Part shown: piece by piece, positions 44,240 through 57,023 of the stretch
How positions within the stretch are numbered: position 1 is the first letter of the stretch
Layout of the letters: each line of letters begins with the position of its first letter
Source of the DNA: Bradyrhizobium sp. BR13661
Lineage (GTDB): Bacteria; Pseudomonadota; Alphaproteobacteria; Rhizobiales; Xanthobacteraceae
Direction of reading: 5' to 3'
Assembly (NCBI RefSeq): GCF_029892425.1
Contig: NZ_JARXWB010000017.1
Location: 62,001 to 126,000, forward strand
DNA length: 64,000 bases
Program-made: the position numbers and the translations under genes
Notes under the pieces: model-generated
Database searches by the model: none
What the model was told of the DNA's origin: nothing
What the model saw: only the letters and a program-made list of their open reading frames with translations

Positions 44240-44995
44240 ATGACCGAACCGACCATTGGTTCCACAGATGCCGAGTTGCTGGCCGAGCCGAGGCTCGTGG
44301 TCGAGCCGGGCGTCGCGGCGCGGGTGTCTGCGGTCGCTTCTCCCGTGCTCGAAGGCATGGGCTACCGCCTGGTGCGGATCCGCATTTCCGGCGAGTCTGG
44401 CTGCACCGTGCAGATCATGGCCGAGCGGCCGGACGGTTCGATGCAGCTCGAGGACTGCGAGGCAATCTCGCGGGCGCTGTCGCCCGTGCTCGACGTCGCC
44501 GATCCCATCGACCGCGCCTATCGGCTGGAAATCTCCTCGCCGGGGATCGACCGTCCGCTGGTGCGCCGCTCCGATTTCGAACGCTATTCCGGCCATCTGG
44601 TGAAAATCGACATGGCCGTCGCCCATGAAGGCCGCAAGCGGTTCCGTGGCGTTCTCGGTGCCGTCGAGGGTGATCGGGTGCATCTGCATCGCGACGACGC
44701 CAAGGCCAGCGACGATGCCGACGTTCTCTTGACGATGGAAGATATCGGCGAGGCACGGCTGGTGCTGACCGATGCGCTGATCGCGGAATCGATGCGCCGC
44801 GGCAAGGCCGAGGAGCGCCAGATGCGCCGCGATCTCGGCATCGCGCCGCCGCAGGCGCCGCACGCCGAGATCAGTGCGAAAACCACCAAGAACACCAAGC
44901 CGCAAAAGAAGCCGGCCCCGACCAATACGAAGAAACATCGCCTTGCCGCCGAACGCGCGCGGCGCGGCGAGATCGAGCCTGACGAAGGAGACTAG
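44240..44995 (+). CDS. rimP: Ribosome maturation factor RimP
   Basis: A 251-residue protein needed for 30S subunit maturation. Seen: VASPVLEGMGYRLVRIRISG, the DCEAISRALSPVLD signature, and EISSPGIDRPLVRRSDFERY, the RimP hallmark. A Lys/Ala-rich C-terminal tail (AKTTKNTKPQKKPAPTNTKK) is added. ATG at 44240 or TTG at 44228. First gene of rimP-nusA-ylxR-infB-rbfA-truB; nusA begins 2 bases after its stop. Confidence 0.94.
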   Translation: MTEPTIGSTDAELLAEPRLVVEPGVAARVSAVASPVLEGMGYRLVRIRISGESGCTVQIMAERPDGSMQLEDCEAISRALSPVLDVADPIDRAYRLEISSPGIDRPLVRRSDFERYSGHLVKIDMAVAHEGRKRFRGVLGAVEGDRVHLHRDDAKASDDADVLLTMEDIGEARLVLTDALIAESMRRGKAEERQMRRDLGIAPPQAPHAEISAKTTKNTKPQKKPAPTNTKKHRLAAERARRGEIEPDEGD

Positions 44996-44997
44996 CT

Positions 44998-46608
44998 ATG
45001 GCAGTCAGCGCCAATCGACTTGAACTGCTCCAGATCGCCGACGCCGTTGCCCGCGAGAAATCGATCGACCGCGGCATCGTCATCGCGGCGATGGAAGATG
45101 CCATCGCCAAGGCCGCGCGGGCCCGGTACGGCAGCGAGACTGACGTTCACGCCGAGATCGACCCGAAGAAGGGCGAGCTCCGGCTGTCGCGCCACATGCT
45201 GGTGGTCGACAAGGTCGAGAACCACTCCAACCAGATCTCGCTGGTCGACGCGCAGCGCGCCAATCCTGGCGCCCAGGTCGGCGACACCATCGCCGACACG
45301 CTGCCGCCGCTCGAATATGGACGCATCGCCGCGCAATCGGCTAAGCAGGTGATCGTGCAGAAGGTGCGCGAGGCCGAGCGCGACCGGCAATATCAGGAAT
45401 TCAAGGACCGCATCGGCGACATCGTCAACGGCGTCGTCAAGCGCGTCGAATATGGCAGCGTGATCGTCGATCTCGGCCGCGGTGAAGCCATCATCCGCCG
45501 CGACGAGATGCTGCCGCGCGAAGTGTTCCGCAACGGCGACCGCGTCCGCGCCTACATCTTCGACGTCCGCCGCGAGACCCGCGGTCCGCAGATTTTCCTC
45601 TCCCGCACCCATCCGCAGTTCATGGCGAAGCTGTTCGCCCAGGAAGTGCCTGAGATCTATGACGGCATCGTCGAGATCAAGGCAGTCGCCCGCGACCCGG
45701 GCTCGCGCGCGAAAATCGGCGTGATTTCCCGCGATTCCTCCGTCGATCCGGTCGGCGCCTGCGTCGGTATGCGCGGCTCGCGCGTGCAGGCCGTGGTGAA
45801 CGAGTTGCAGGGCGAGAAGATCGACATCATTCCGTGGTCGCCCGACATCGCGACCTTCGTGGTCAACGCATTGGCGCCGGCTGAAGTCTCCAAGGTCGTC
45901 ATCGACGAAGACCGCGAGCGCATCGAGGTCGTGGTGCCCGATACCAACAACCAGCTGTCGCTGGCGATCGGCCGTCGCGGCCAGAACGTCCGCCTCGCCT
46001 CGCAGCTCACCGGCTGGGACATCGACATCCTGACCGAGCAGGAGGAATCGGAGCGCCGCCAGGCCGACTTCGAGAACTCCACCCGCGTCTTCATGGAATC
46101 GCTCAATGTCGACGAGGTGGTCGGCCAGCTGCTGGCGTCCGAAGGCTTCACGTCGGTCGAGGAGCTCGCGATGGTCGACCTCAAGGAACTCGCCAGCATC
46201 GAGGGTTTTGACGAGGAGACCGCGCAGGAGCTGCAGAACCGCGCCCGCGAATATCTCGATCAGCAGGAAGCCGAGATCGAAGCCAAGCGCAAGGAACTCG
46301 GCGTCGAGGACGCCGTGAAGGACGTGCCTGGCGTGACCTCGAAGATGCTGGTGAAGTTCGGCGAGAACGACATCAAGTCGGTCGAGGACCTCGCCGGCTG
46401 CGCCACCGACGATCTGGTCGGCTGGACCGAGCGCAAGGAAGGGGGCGAGCAGACCAAGTTCGCCGGCGCGCTCGACGGCCTCGGCGTCTCCCGCGACGAT
46501 GCGGAAGCCATGATCATGCAGGCCCGCGTCAAGGCCGGCTGGATCACCGAGGCTGACCTCGCCAAGCCGGCCGAAGAGGCTGACGCGGCCGCAGATCAGC
46601 CGGCTTAA
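44998..46608 (+). CDS. nusA: Transcription termination/antitermination factor NusA
   Basis: A 536-residue RNA polymerase-binding factor. Domains in order: N-terminal polymerase-binding domain (LLQIADAVAREKSIDRGIVI), S1 domain (VNGVVKRVEYGSVIVDLG), two KH domains (GACVGMRGSRVQAVVNELQG; LAIGRRGQNVRLASQLTGW), and two helix-hairpin-helix C-terminal repeats (LLASEGFTSVEELAMVDLKE; VKFGENDIKSVEDLAGCATD). The two C-terminal repeats match E. coli and other proteobacteria. Tight spacing to rimP and ylxR shows one operon. Confidence 0.97.
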   Translation: MAVSANRLELLQIADAVAREKSIDRGIVIAAMEDAIAKAARARYGSETDVHAEIDPKKGELRLSRHMLVVDKVENHSNQISLVDAQRANPGAQVGDTIADTLPPLEYGRIAAQSAKQVIVQKVREAERDRQYQEFKDRIGDIVNGVVKRVEYGSVIVDLGRGEAIIRRDEMLPREVFRNGDRVRAYIFDVRRETRGPQIFLSRTHPQFMAKLFAQEVPEIYDGIVEIKAVARDPGSRAKIGVISRDSSVDPVGACVGMRGSRVQAVVNELQGEKIDIIPWSPDIATFVVNALAPAEVSKVVIDEDRERIEVVVPDTNNQLSLAIGRRGQNVRLASQLTGWDIDILTEQEESERRQADFENSTRVFMESLNVDEVVGQLLASEGFTSVEELAMVDLKELASIEGFDEETAQELQNRAREYLDQQEAEIEAKRKELGVEDAVKDVPGVTSKMLVKFGENDIKSVEDLAGCATDDLVGWTERKEGGEQTKFAGALDGLGVSRDDAEAMIMQARVKAGWITEADLAKPAEEADAAADQPA

Positions 46609-46631
46609 GGGCGAAGGAGAATGTCGCCCGG

Positions 46632-47315
46632 ATGCTTGCCAGCACTGACAACGAACTTGATCATGGACCGCGGGCCGAAAGGACCGCGACCATGCGCATG
46701 TGCGCGGTCAGCCGCGAGGTCCGGCCGATCGACGAGCTGATCCGCTTCGTCCTGTCGCCCGGGGGCGACATTGTTCCCGATCTCAAGCGCAAGCTGCCCG
46801 GACGCGGCATGTGGGTGACCGCCTCGCGCGAGGTGGTTGCGGAAGCTGTGCGCCGTCACCAATTTAGCAAAGCCTTCAAGCGCGAGTTGCGCACTCCCCC
46901 GACGCTTCCCGCCGACATCGAGGCGCTCCTGGTCAGGAGCGTGACCGAAGCCCTTGGGATTGCCGCCAAGGCCGGCCAGATCGTCGCCGGCTTCGGCAAG
47001 GTCGAGAGCGCCCTCAAGGAAGGCACGGTCGAGGTCCTGATCCACGCCAGTGACGGGGCCCCGGACGGAATCCGTAAATTGGACACGCTGGCGCGGCAAA
47101 ATGACGAAAATCGCGGTACCCGGCCGCAGATTCCCGTCATCACCGCCCTGAAATCGATAGAATTGGATTTGGCACTTACCCGGTCAAATGTGATACATGC
47201 TGCCCTGCTCGCGGGCCCGGCGAGCAAGTCATTCCTGTCACGTAGCCAGATGCTGGTCCGATACCGGATGGCGGACGCTGACAAGACTGCCGAAAAGCCC
47301 GGCCAGGATTTCTGA
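46632..47315 (+). CDS. RNA-binding protein: YlxR (DUF448) fused to an L7Ae-like domain
   Basis: A 227-residue protein. The N-terminal YlxR domain has MRMCAVSREVRPIDELIRFV and GRGMWVTASREVVAEAV; the second half (ALGIAAKAGQIVAGFGKVES, VEVLIHASDGA) is an L7Ae-like ribosomal-protein fold. This fused form between nusA and infB is typical of alphaproteobacteria, while many bacteria have two separate genes. Likely binds RNA within the transcription or ribosome machinery. Confidence 0.88.
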   Translation: MLASTDNELDHGPRAERTATMRMCAVSREVRPIDELIRFVLSPGGDIVPDLKRKLPGRGMWVTASREVVAEAVRRHQFSKAFKRELRTPPTLPADIEALLVRSVTEALGIAAKAGQIVAGFGKVESALKEGTVEVLIHASDGAPDGIRKLDTLARQNDENRGTRPQIPVITALKSIELDLALTRSNVIHAALLAGPASKSFLSRSQMLVRYRMADADKTAEKPGQDF

Positions 47316-47385
47316 AGACAAACGACGACCCGATAGGACGGTGCGGCAACGCACAACACTGATAAATCAGGATTAGGACTGCTGA

Positions 47386-50076
47386 ATGGTTGATACCAAG
47401 ACCCCTGACGACAAGAAGCTGAGCGTTCCGAGCAAGACGCTATCGCTCAAGCCGCGCGTCGAAACGGGCACTGTCCGCCAGAGCTTCAGCCATGGCCGCA
47501 GCAAGCAGGTCGTGGTCGAGAAGCGCGGCAAGCGCCGCATCGACGGCAGCCCCGAGCCGCAGGCACCGACCGTTGTCGCGAAGCCGGCGCCGGCAGCGCC
47601 GACGCCTGCTCCGTCGCGCCCGGCCCCGCCGCGCAACGCCGGCTCCGGCGTCGTGTTGCGCACGTTGACCGAGGACGAACGTTCTGCTCGCGCCAGCGCG
47701 CTGGCCGACGCCAAGGTTCGCGAAGTCGAAGAGCGTCGCGTGGCCGAGGAAGAGGCCCAGCGCCGCTCGGTTCGCGAGGCTGCCGAGCGCGCCGAACGCG
47801 AAGCCGCCGAGTCCCGCCGCAAGGCCGAGGAAGAGCGCCACCGTCACGAGGACGAAGCCAAGCGCAAGGCCGAGACCGAGGCCAAGAAGCGTTTTGGCGA
47901 AGGCGAGCAGCCGGCAGCCGGCGCGCGTCCCGCCGCGGCGGCCGCAGCTCCAACGACCAGTGCTCCGCGCCCCGCGCCGACCACGACGCGCCCTGCAGCG
48001 ACCACGACCGCTCGTCCGGCGACCACCACGGCGCGGCCGGGTGGTGGCCCCCTGGGTCGTGCCCCCGCAGTTGCTGCCGGACCGGACGAGGACGATGGTC
48101 CGCGCCAGATCCGTCGCGGTCCCGGTGGCGCTGCGCGCCCTGTGGTCGCGCCCAAGCCCACCCACAAGCCTGGCCCGCAGAAGGAACGCGGTCGCCTGAC
48201 GGTCGTCACCGCGCTCAACGCCGATGAAGTGCGCGAGCGCTCGATCGCCTCGTTCCGCCGCCGCACCCAGCGCCTGAAGGGCCACGCCTCGAACGAGCCG
48301 AAGGAAAAGCTCATCCGCGAGGTGATCATTCCGGAAGCGATCACGATCCAGGAACTCGCCAACCGCATGGCCGAGCGCGCGGTGGAAATCATCCGCATGC
48401 TGATGAAGCAGGGCGCGATTCACAAGATCACCGACGTGATCGACGCCGACACTGCGCAGCTGATCGCCGAAGAGCTTGGCCACACCGTCAAGCGCGTCGC
48501 CGCGTCGGACGTTGAAGAAGGCCTGTTCGACGCCATCGACGATTCCAGCGACACTGAGACCCGTTCGCCTGTCGTGACCGTGATGGGCCACGTCGACCAC
48601 GGCAAGACCTCGCTGCTCGACGCGCTGCGTCATGCCAACGTGGTCTCCGGCGAAGCCGGCGGCATCACCCAGCATATCGGCGCCTATCAGGTGACCTCGC
48701 CTGAAACCGGCAAGAAGATCACCTTCATCGACACGCCCGGCCACGCCGCGTTCACCGCGATGCGCGCGCGCGGCGCCAAGGTCACCGACATCGTCGTGCT
48801 GGTGGTTGCGGCCGATGACGGCGTCATGCCGCAGACGGTCGAAGCCATCAATCACGCCAAGGCGGCAGGCGTGCCGATCATTGTTGCCATCAACAAGATC
48901 GACAAGCCCGATGCCAAGCCCGAGCGTGTCCGCACCGAGCTGCTCCAGCACGAGGTACAGGTGGAATCGTTCGGCGGCGACGTCGTCGACGTCGAAGTGT
49001 CCGCCAAGAACAAGACCAATCTCGACAAGCTGCTCGAGATGATCGCGCTCCAGGCCGACATTCTCGAGCTGAAGACCAATTCGGAGCGTCCGGCCGAAGG
49101 TACCGTGATCGAAGCCAAGCTCGATCGCGGCCGTGGTCCGGTCGCCACCGTGCTGGTCCAGCGCGGCACGCTGCGTGTCGGTGACATCATCGTCGCCGGC
49201 GCCGAAATGGGCCGTGTCCGCGCGCTGATCTCGGATCAGGGCGATACGGTGCAGGAAGCCGGTCCCTCGGTGCCGGTCGAAGTGCTCGGCTTCAACGGTC
49301 CGCCGGAAGCCGGCGATCGTCTCGCGGTGGTCGAGAACGAAGCCCGCGCCCGCCAGGTCACCAGCTACCGTGCGCACCAGAAGCGCGAGAACGCGGCCGC
49401 CTCGATCTCCGGCATGCGCGGCTCGCTCGAGCAGATGATGTCGCAGTTGAAGACGGCGGGCCGCAAGGAATTCCCGCTGATCGTCAAGGCCGACGTGCAG
49501 GGCTCGCTGGAAGCGATCCTCGGTTCGCTCGAGAAGCTCGGCACCGACGAAGTCGCAGCCCGCATCCTGCATGCAGGCGTCGGCGGCATCTCGGAATCCG
49601 ACGTGACGCTCGCGGAAGGCTTCAACGCCGCGATCATCGGCTTCTCGGTTCGAGCCAACAAGGAAGCTGCCGCTGCCGCCAAGCGCAACGGCATCGAGAT
49701 CCGCTACTACAACATCATCTACGACCTCGTGGACGACGTGAAGAAGGCGATGAGCGGTCTGCTCGCGCCGACCTTGCGCGAAACCATGCTGGGCAATGCC
49801 GAGATCCTGGAGATCTTCAACATCTCCAAGGTCGGCAAGGTTGCCGGCTGCCGCGTCACCGACGGCACCGTGGAACGCGGCGCCAATGTGCGCCTGATCC
49901 GCGACAACGTCGTCGTGCATGAAGGCAAGCTGTCGACGCTGAAGCGCTTCAAGGACGAAGTGAAGGAAGTCCAGGCCGGTCAGGAATGCGGCATGGCCTT
50001 CGAGAACTACCACGACATGCGCGCAGGCGATGTCATCGAGTGTTATCGCGTGGAGACGATCCAGCGCTCCCTGTAA
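47386..50076 (+). CDS. infB: Translation initiation factor IF-2
   Basis: An 896-residue GTPase that brings initiator tRNA to the ribosome. The first about 290 residues are a low-complexity Pro/Ala/Arg/Glu extension with the IF2 N-terminal-type region. The G domain has G1 GHVDHGKTSLLDAL near residue 404, G3 DTPGHAAF and G4 NKID, followed by IF2 domains II-IV (LGSLEKLGTDEVAARILHAG; VGKVAGCRVTDGTVERGANV). Length is typical for the family with an extended N-terminus. Internal starts giving shorter IF2 forms are known in E. coli and possible here. Confidence 0.97.
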   Translation: MVDTKTPDDKKLSVPSKTLSLKPRVETGTVRQSFSHGRSKQVVVEKRGKRRIDGSPEPQAPTVVAKPAPAAPTPAPSRPAPPRNAGSGVVLRTLTEDERSARASALADAKVREVEERRVAEEEAQRRSVREAAERAEREAAESRRKAEEERHRHEDEAKRKAETEAKKRFGEGEQPAAGARPAAAAAAPTTSAPRPAPTTTRPAATTTARPATTTARPGGGPLGRAPAVAAGPDEDDGPRQIRRGPGGAARPVVAPKPTHKPGPQKERGRLTVVTALNADEVRERSIASFRRRTQRLKGHASNEPKEKLIREVIIPEAITIQELANRMAERAVEIIRMLMKQGAIHKITDVIDADTAQLIAEELGHTVKRVAASDVEEGLFDAIDDSSDTETRSPVVTVMGHVDHGKTSLLDALRHANVVSGEAGGITQHIGAYQVTSPETGKKITFIDTPGHAAFTAMRARGAKVTDIVVLVVAADDGVMPQTVEAINHAKAAGVPIIVAINKIDKPDAKPERVRTELLQHEVQVESFGGDVVDVEVSAKNKTNLDKLLEMIALQADILELKTNSERPAEGTVIEAKLDRGRGPVATVLVQRGTLRVGDIIVAGAEMGRVRALISDQGDTVQEAGPSVPVEVLGFNGPPEAGDRLAVVENEARARQVTSYRAHQKRENAAASISGMRGSLEQMMSQLKTAGRKEFPLIVKADVQGSLEAILGSLEKLGTDEVAARILHAGVGGISESDVTLAEGFNAAIIGFSVRANKEAAAAAKRNGIEIRYYNIIYDLVDDVKKAMSGLLAPTLRETMLGNAEILEIFNISKVGKVAGCRVTDGTVERGANVRLIRDNVVVHEGKLSTLKRFKDEVKEVQAGQECGMAFENYHDMRAGDVIECYRVETIQRSL

Positions 50077-50130
50077 GTCCAAATCTTACCGAAGCGCCCG
50101 GATCTTTTTGAGCTGAAATTGCGGGAGTGC

Positions 50131-50155
50131 GATGGCCGGACTTATTCCGGCCATC
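50131..50155. repeat. Perfect 10-bp hairpin GATGGCCGGA-CTTAT-TCCGGCCATC
   Basis: A perfect 10-bp stem, 5-base loop, between infB and rbfA. The core GGCCGG/CCGGCC recurs in the repeat between fabB and fabI (61124-61248) and at 63930-63950, so it is probably a fragment of the same repeat family. It lies inside the operon and would form in the mRNA. Confidence 0.75.
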
Positions 50156-50231
50156 CACGCTCCATTCGTTTCAACAGGACAAATGACAATGCTCGTGTCC
50201 CAACGCGGGCACGTTGAGGTGATTTCCGACT

Positions 50232-50663
50232 ATGCCGCGCCATCATCAGAAGAAGAGTTCCGCGACCGGCGGCTCGCAGCGCCAGCTGCGTGTCGGCGAG
50301 CAGGTTCGCCACGCGATAGCCGATATTCTGGCGCAAGGCAGCGTGCATGATGCGGACCTCGAAGGTCACATCATCACCGTGCCGGAGGTGCGGATGTCGC
50401 CCGATTTGAAGCTCGCGACCATCTACGTGATGCCGCTCGGCGGACGCGACACCGAGCTCGTCATCACTGCGCTCGATCGCAACAAGAAATTCCTGCGCGG
50501 CGAAGTCGCGCGGCGCGTTAACCTGAAATTTGCACCCGACCTTCGCTTCCGCGTCGACGAACGATTCGACGAAGCGGAACGGATCGAGAAGCTTTTGCGA
50601 ACGCCTGCGGTGCAAAAGGATTTGGAACAGGATCCGGATTCGGATCGGGAAGAAGAACAATGA
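50232..50663 (+). CDS. rbfA: Ribosome-binding factor A
   Basis: A 143-residue 30S maturation factor. Seen: QLRVGEQVRHAIADILAQGS, ITVPEVRMSPDLKLATIYVM and VNLKFAPDLRFRVDERFDEA, the KH-like RbfA signature. An acidic C-terminal tail (DPDSDREEEQ) follows. ATG at 50232. Its stop overlaps the truB start (ATGATGATGG at 50660). Confidence 0.95.
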   Translation: MPRHHQKKSSATGGSQRQLRVGEQVRHAIADILAQGSVHDADLEGHIITVPEVRMSPDLKLATIYVMPLGGRDTELVITALDRNKKFLRGEVARRVNLKFAPDLRFRVDERFDEAERIEKLLRTPAVQKDLEQDPDSDREEEQ

Positions 50664-51778
50664 TGATGGACCCGGCTCACGGCACGATCGCCAGCGACGA
50701 GGCCAATGCGCGCGAGGCGCAGCAAAATAATTTTGCAGATGTCGGCGGCAATGCGCAGCCGCATCAGGAGGCGCGTCGCGTCAACAACGATCCGCGCGCG
50801 AACAAGCAGAAGGGCAATCAGGTGCGCCGCGACCGGCGCGACGTGCACGGCTGGGTCGTGCTCGACAAGCCGATCGGCATGACCTCGACGCAGGCCGTCG
50901 CCGTGCTCAAGCGGCTGTTCAATGCGAAGCGCGCCGGCCACGCCGGCACGCTCGATCCGCTCGCCTCCGGCGGCCTGCCGATCGCACTGGGTGAAGCCAC
51001 CAAGACGGTTCCCTTCGTGATGGACGGCCGCAAGCGCTACCGCTTCACCGTGTGCTGGGGCGAGGAGCGCGACACCGACGACATCGAGGGCCAAGTCACC
51101 GCGACATCCGACCAGCGCCCGACCCGCGAGGCCATCCTGGCCCTGCTGCCGCGTTTCACCGGGGTGATCGAGCAGGTTCCGCCACGTTATTCGGCGATCA
51201 AGGTCCAGGGCGAGCGCGCCTATGACCTTGCCCGCGACGGCGAGGTCGTGGAACTGGCCGCCCGCCCGGTCGAGATTCACCATTTAACCCTTGTGGATCA
51301 ACCGGATAACGACCGGGCCGTGTTCGAGGCCGAATGCGGCAAGGGTACCTATGTCCGCGCGCTTGCGCGCGATATGGGCCGGATTCTCGGCACTTTCGGC
51401 CATATCTGCGCGCTCAGGCGGACCCTGGTCGGCCCATTCGGCGAAAACGACATGATTCCACTGGATCAGCTGGAGGCTTTGTGCGATAGAGCCGCGTCCG
51501 GCGAGGGAAGCCTCGCCGACGCGCTGATGCCCGTTGAGACCGCGCTGGACGACATCCCGGCACTGGCCGTCACTCGGGCTGATGCGGCAAGGCTCCATCG
51601 GGGCCAAGCCGTTTTGTTGCGCGGACGGGATGCGCCCACAAGTAGCGGCACAGTCTATGTCACGGTGGCAGGCCGTCTTTTGGCGCTTGCTGAAGTTGGC
51701 AATGGCGAAATCATCCCCAAGCGTGTGTTCAACCTGACCGGCTTGACTGCCTCAACCGGTCGCAACGAGAGAAATTGA
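50660..51778 (+). CDS. truB: tRNA pseudouridine(55) synthase TruB
   Basis: A 372-residue enzyme making pseudouridine 55 in the T-loop of tRNA. An unusual N-terminal extension of about 60 Asn/Gln/Arg-rich residues precedes the TruB domain, which begins VHGWVVLDKPIGMTSTQAVA. The catalytic Asp is in AGHAGTLDPLASG and QVPPRYSAIKVQGERAYDLAR is conserved. Overlaps rbfA upstream and lies just ahead of rpsO, as in many bacteria. Confidence 0.95.
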   Translation: MMMDPAHGTIASDEANAREAQQNNFADVGGNAQPHQEARRVNNDPRANKQKGNQVRRDRRDVHGWVVLDKPIGMTSTQAVAVLKRLFNAKRAGHAGTLDPLASGGLPIALGEATKTVPFVMDGRKRYRFTVCWGEERDTDDIEGQVTATSDQRPTREAILALLPRFTGVIEQVPPRYSAIKVQGERAYDLARDGEVVELAARPVEIHHLTLVDQPDNDRAVFEAECGKGTYVRALARDMGRILGTFGHICALRRTLVGPFGENDMIPLDQLEALCDRAASGEGSLADALMPVETALDDIPALAVTRADAARLHRGQAVLLRGRDAPTSSGTVYVTVAGRLLALAEVGNGEIIPKRVFNLTGLTASTGRNERN

Positions 51779-51780
51779 CG

Positions 51781-52050
51781 ATGTCGATTGCCGCAGAACG
51801 CAAAGCGGAAGTCATCAAGACGAATGCCACCAAGGCCGGTGATACCGGTTCGCCCGAGGTTCAGGTCGCGATCCTGTCGGAGCGCATCAACAACCTGACC
51901 AACCACTTCAAGACCCACGTGAAGGACAACCATTCGCGTCGTGGCCTCCTGAAGCTGGTCTCGACCCGCCGCTCGCTCCTCGACTATCTGAAGAAGCGGG
52001 ACGAGGCGCGTTACAAGGCGCTGCTCGAGAAGCACAACATTCGTCGCTAA
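51781..52050 (+). CDS. rpsO: 30S ribosomal protein S15
   Basis: An 89-residue primary rRNA-binding protein of the small subunit. Sequence TNATKAGDTGSPEVQVAILS, then THVKDNHSRRGLLKLVSTRR and SLLDYLKKRDEARYKALLEK, is the S15 signature. An in-frame TTG at 51775 would add two residues; the ATG at 51781 gives exactly 89. It follows truB by 2 bases and is ended by the terminator at 52060-52083. Confidence 0.97.
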   Translation: MSIAAERKAEVIKTNATKAGDTGSPEVQVAILSERINNLTNHFKTHVKDNHSRRGLLKLVSTRRSLLDYLKKRDEARYKALLEKHNIRR

Positions 52051-52059
52051 CAGCTCTTG

Positions 52060-52083
52060 CGCGCGCCACCGGCGCGCGTTTTT
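52060..52083 (+). terminator. Intrinsic terminator of rpsO
   Basis: CGCGCGCC - ACC - GGCGCGCG followed by TTTTT: a perfect 8-bp GC stem with a T-run, 10 bases after the rpsO stop. Confidence 0.9.
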
Positions 52084-52155
52084 ACGCGTGAGTTCGAGCC
52101 AAAGCGTTTGTTTTAAGGTTTTTGATCGAGGCTTACGCGTACGTCCGGTGCGGAC

Positions 52156-52189
52156 CCAAAGCGCGACAGGAGTCGCACTTTGGATTTTT
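52156..52189 (+). terminator. Second terminator-like hairpin downstream of rpsO
   Basis: CCAAAGCGCGAC - AGGA - GTCGCACTTTGG, an 11-bp stem with one internal mismatch, followed by ATTTTTG. A second intrinsic terminator-like structure about 75 bases after the first. Confidence 0.75.
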
Positions 52190-52193
52190 GTTT

Positions 52194-52241
52194 GAGCATG
52201 ATCTTTTCGGAAAACCGCTTCGCACTTTTCCGGATCATGCC
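52194..52241. repeat. RIME-like dispersed palindrome (GAGCATGATC type)
   Basis: GAGCATGATC at the left and GGATCATGC at the right pair as outer arms, with inner CGGAAAA / TTTTCCG. This exact type of sequence is very common between genes in Bradyrhizobium and other Rhizobiales (RIME/REP-like elements). Confidence 0.8.
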
Positions 52242-52344
52242 CAAGCGATGTTTCGCATCCGGGGGCATGAACAGCGAAAACCACGGTTCGGTATTCGCGC
52301 TCGTGCCGACTGACAGTCCAGCAGCAATCCGGCGGCTGGGCGCA

Positions 52345-52468
52345 ACGGGCAAGGTGCCCGTATGACCCGAAAGGATGGACGCCATCCGACATCCAAAAAC
52401 CATGGCAGGATCGCAGGACGCTGATCGCCCGCTCCGATCAGCGTCCTGCAATCTTGACATGGTTTTTG
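52345..52468 (+). promoter_or_regulatory. Structured pnp leader with three consecutive hairpins
   Basis: Hairpin 1: ACGGGCA-AGG-TGCCCGT (52345-52361). Hairpin 2: GGATGG-ACG-CCATCC (52373-52387). Hairpin 3: outer arms CAAAAACCATG (52394-52404) and CATGGTTTTTG (52458-52468) enclosing a perfect 15-bp stem GCAGGACGCTGATCG / CGATCAGCGTCCTGC (52413-52427 with 52435-52449, loop CCCGCTC). The last arm ends 47 bases before the pnp ATG. In E. coli a pnp leader hairpin is cut by RNase III and used for PNPase autoregulation; this may be the equivalent. It completes the 465-base gap between rpsO and pnp, which holds no gene. Confidence 0.7.
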
Positions 52469-52515
52469 TTTTTCGAGCCGTTCCTTCTTTCGAGAACCCA
52501 TGAAAGAAGACCTCT

Positions 52516-54672
<2,157 letters not shown>

Positions 54673-54695
54673 ATCTCGCTCACGTACCAAAAAAG

Positions 54696-54723
54696 AAGGG
54701 CGGCCTCGCGGTCGCCCTTTTTT
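54696..54723. terminator. Terminator between pnp and katG (bidirectional)
   Basis: AAGGGCGGCC - TCGC - GGTCGCCCTT followed by TTTT on the plus strand. A run of A's upstream (54689-54694) gives a T-run on the minus strand, so it can serve both pnp and the convergent katG gene. Confidence 0.85.
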
Positions 54724-54746
54724 GTTTGTGTCTCGTTCGCCGTCGA

Positions 54747-56909
<2,163 letters not shown>

Positions 56910-57001
56910 GAATACCTCCTCTGGTGGCGTCGCACTCGCGCCATTGACCAGGTGGAATCACTCTAAGCGCCACGTTCGATCAGGGGAAGTTGACTTTAAT
57001 G

Positions 57002-57012
57002 ATCGCTGCGAT
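57002..57012. promoter_or_regulatory. Small palindrome ATCGC-T-GCGAT in the katG-oxyR gap
   Basis: A perfect palindrome 11 bases upstream of the oxyR start, in the divergent promoter region. LysR-type regulators bind T-N11-A sites of this kind, so it may be part of an OxyR site, but it is very short and close to the gene. Confidence 0.3.
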
Positions 57013-57023
57013 AGGTTTTTCTG

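Noticed and set aside
47440..50082. 880-codon open frame on the minus strand across infB
   Set aside because: Antisense shadow of infB with Ala/Asp/Arg-rich random composition and no motifs.
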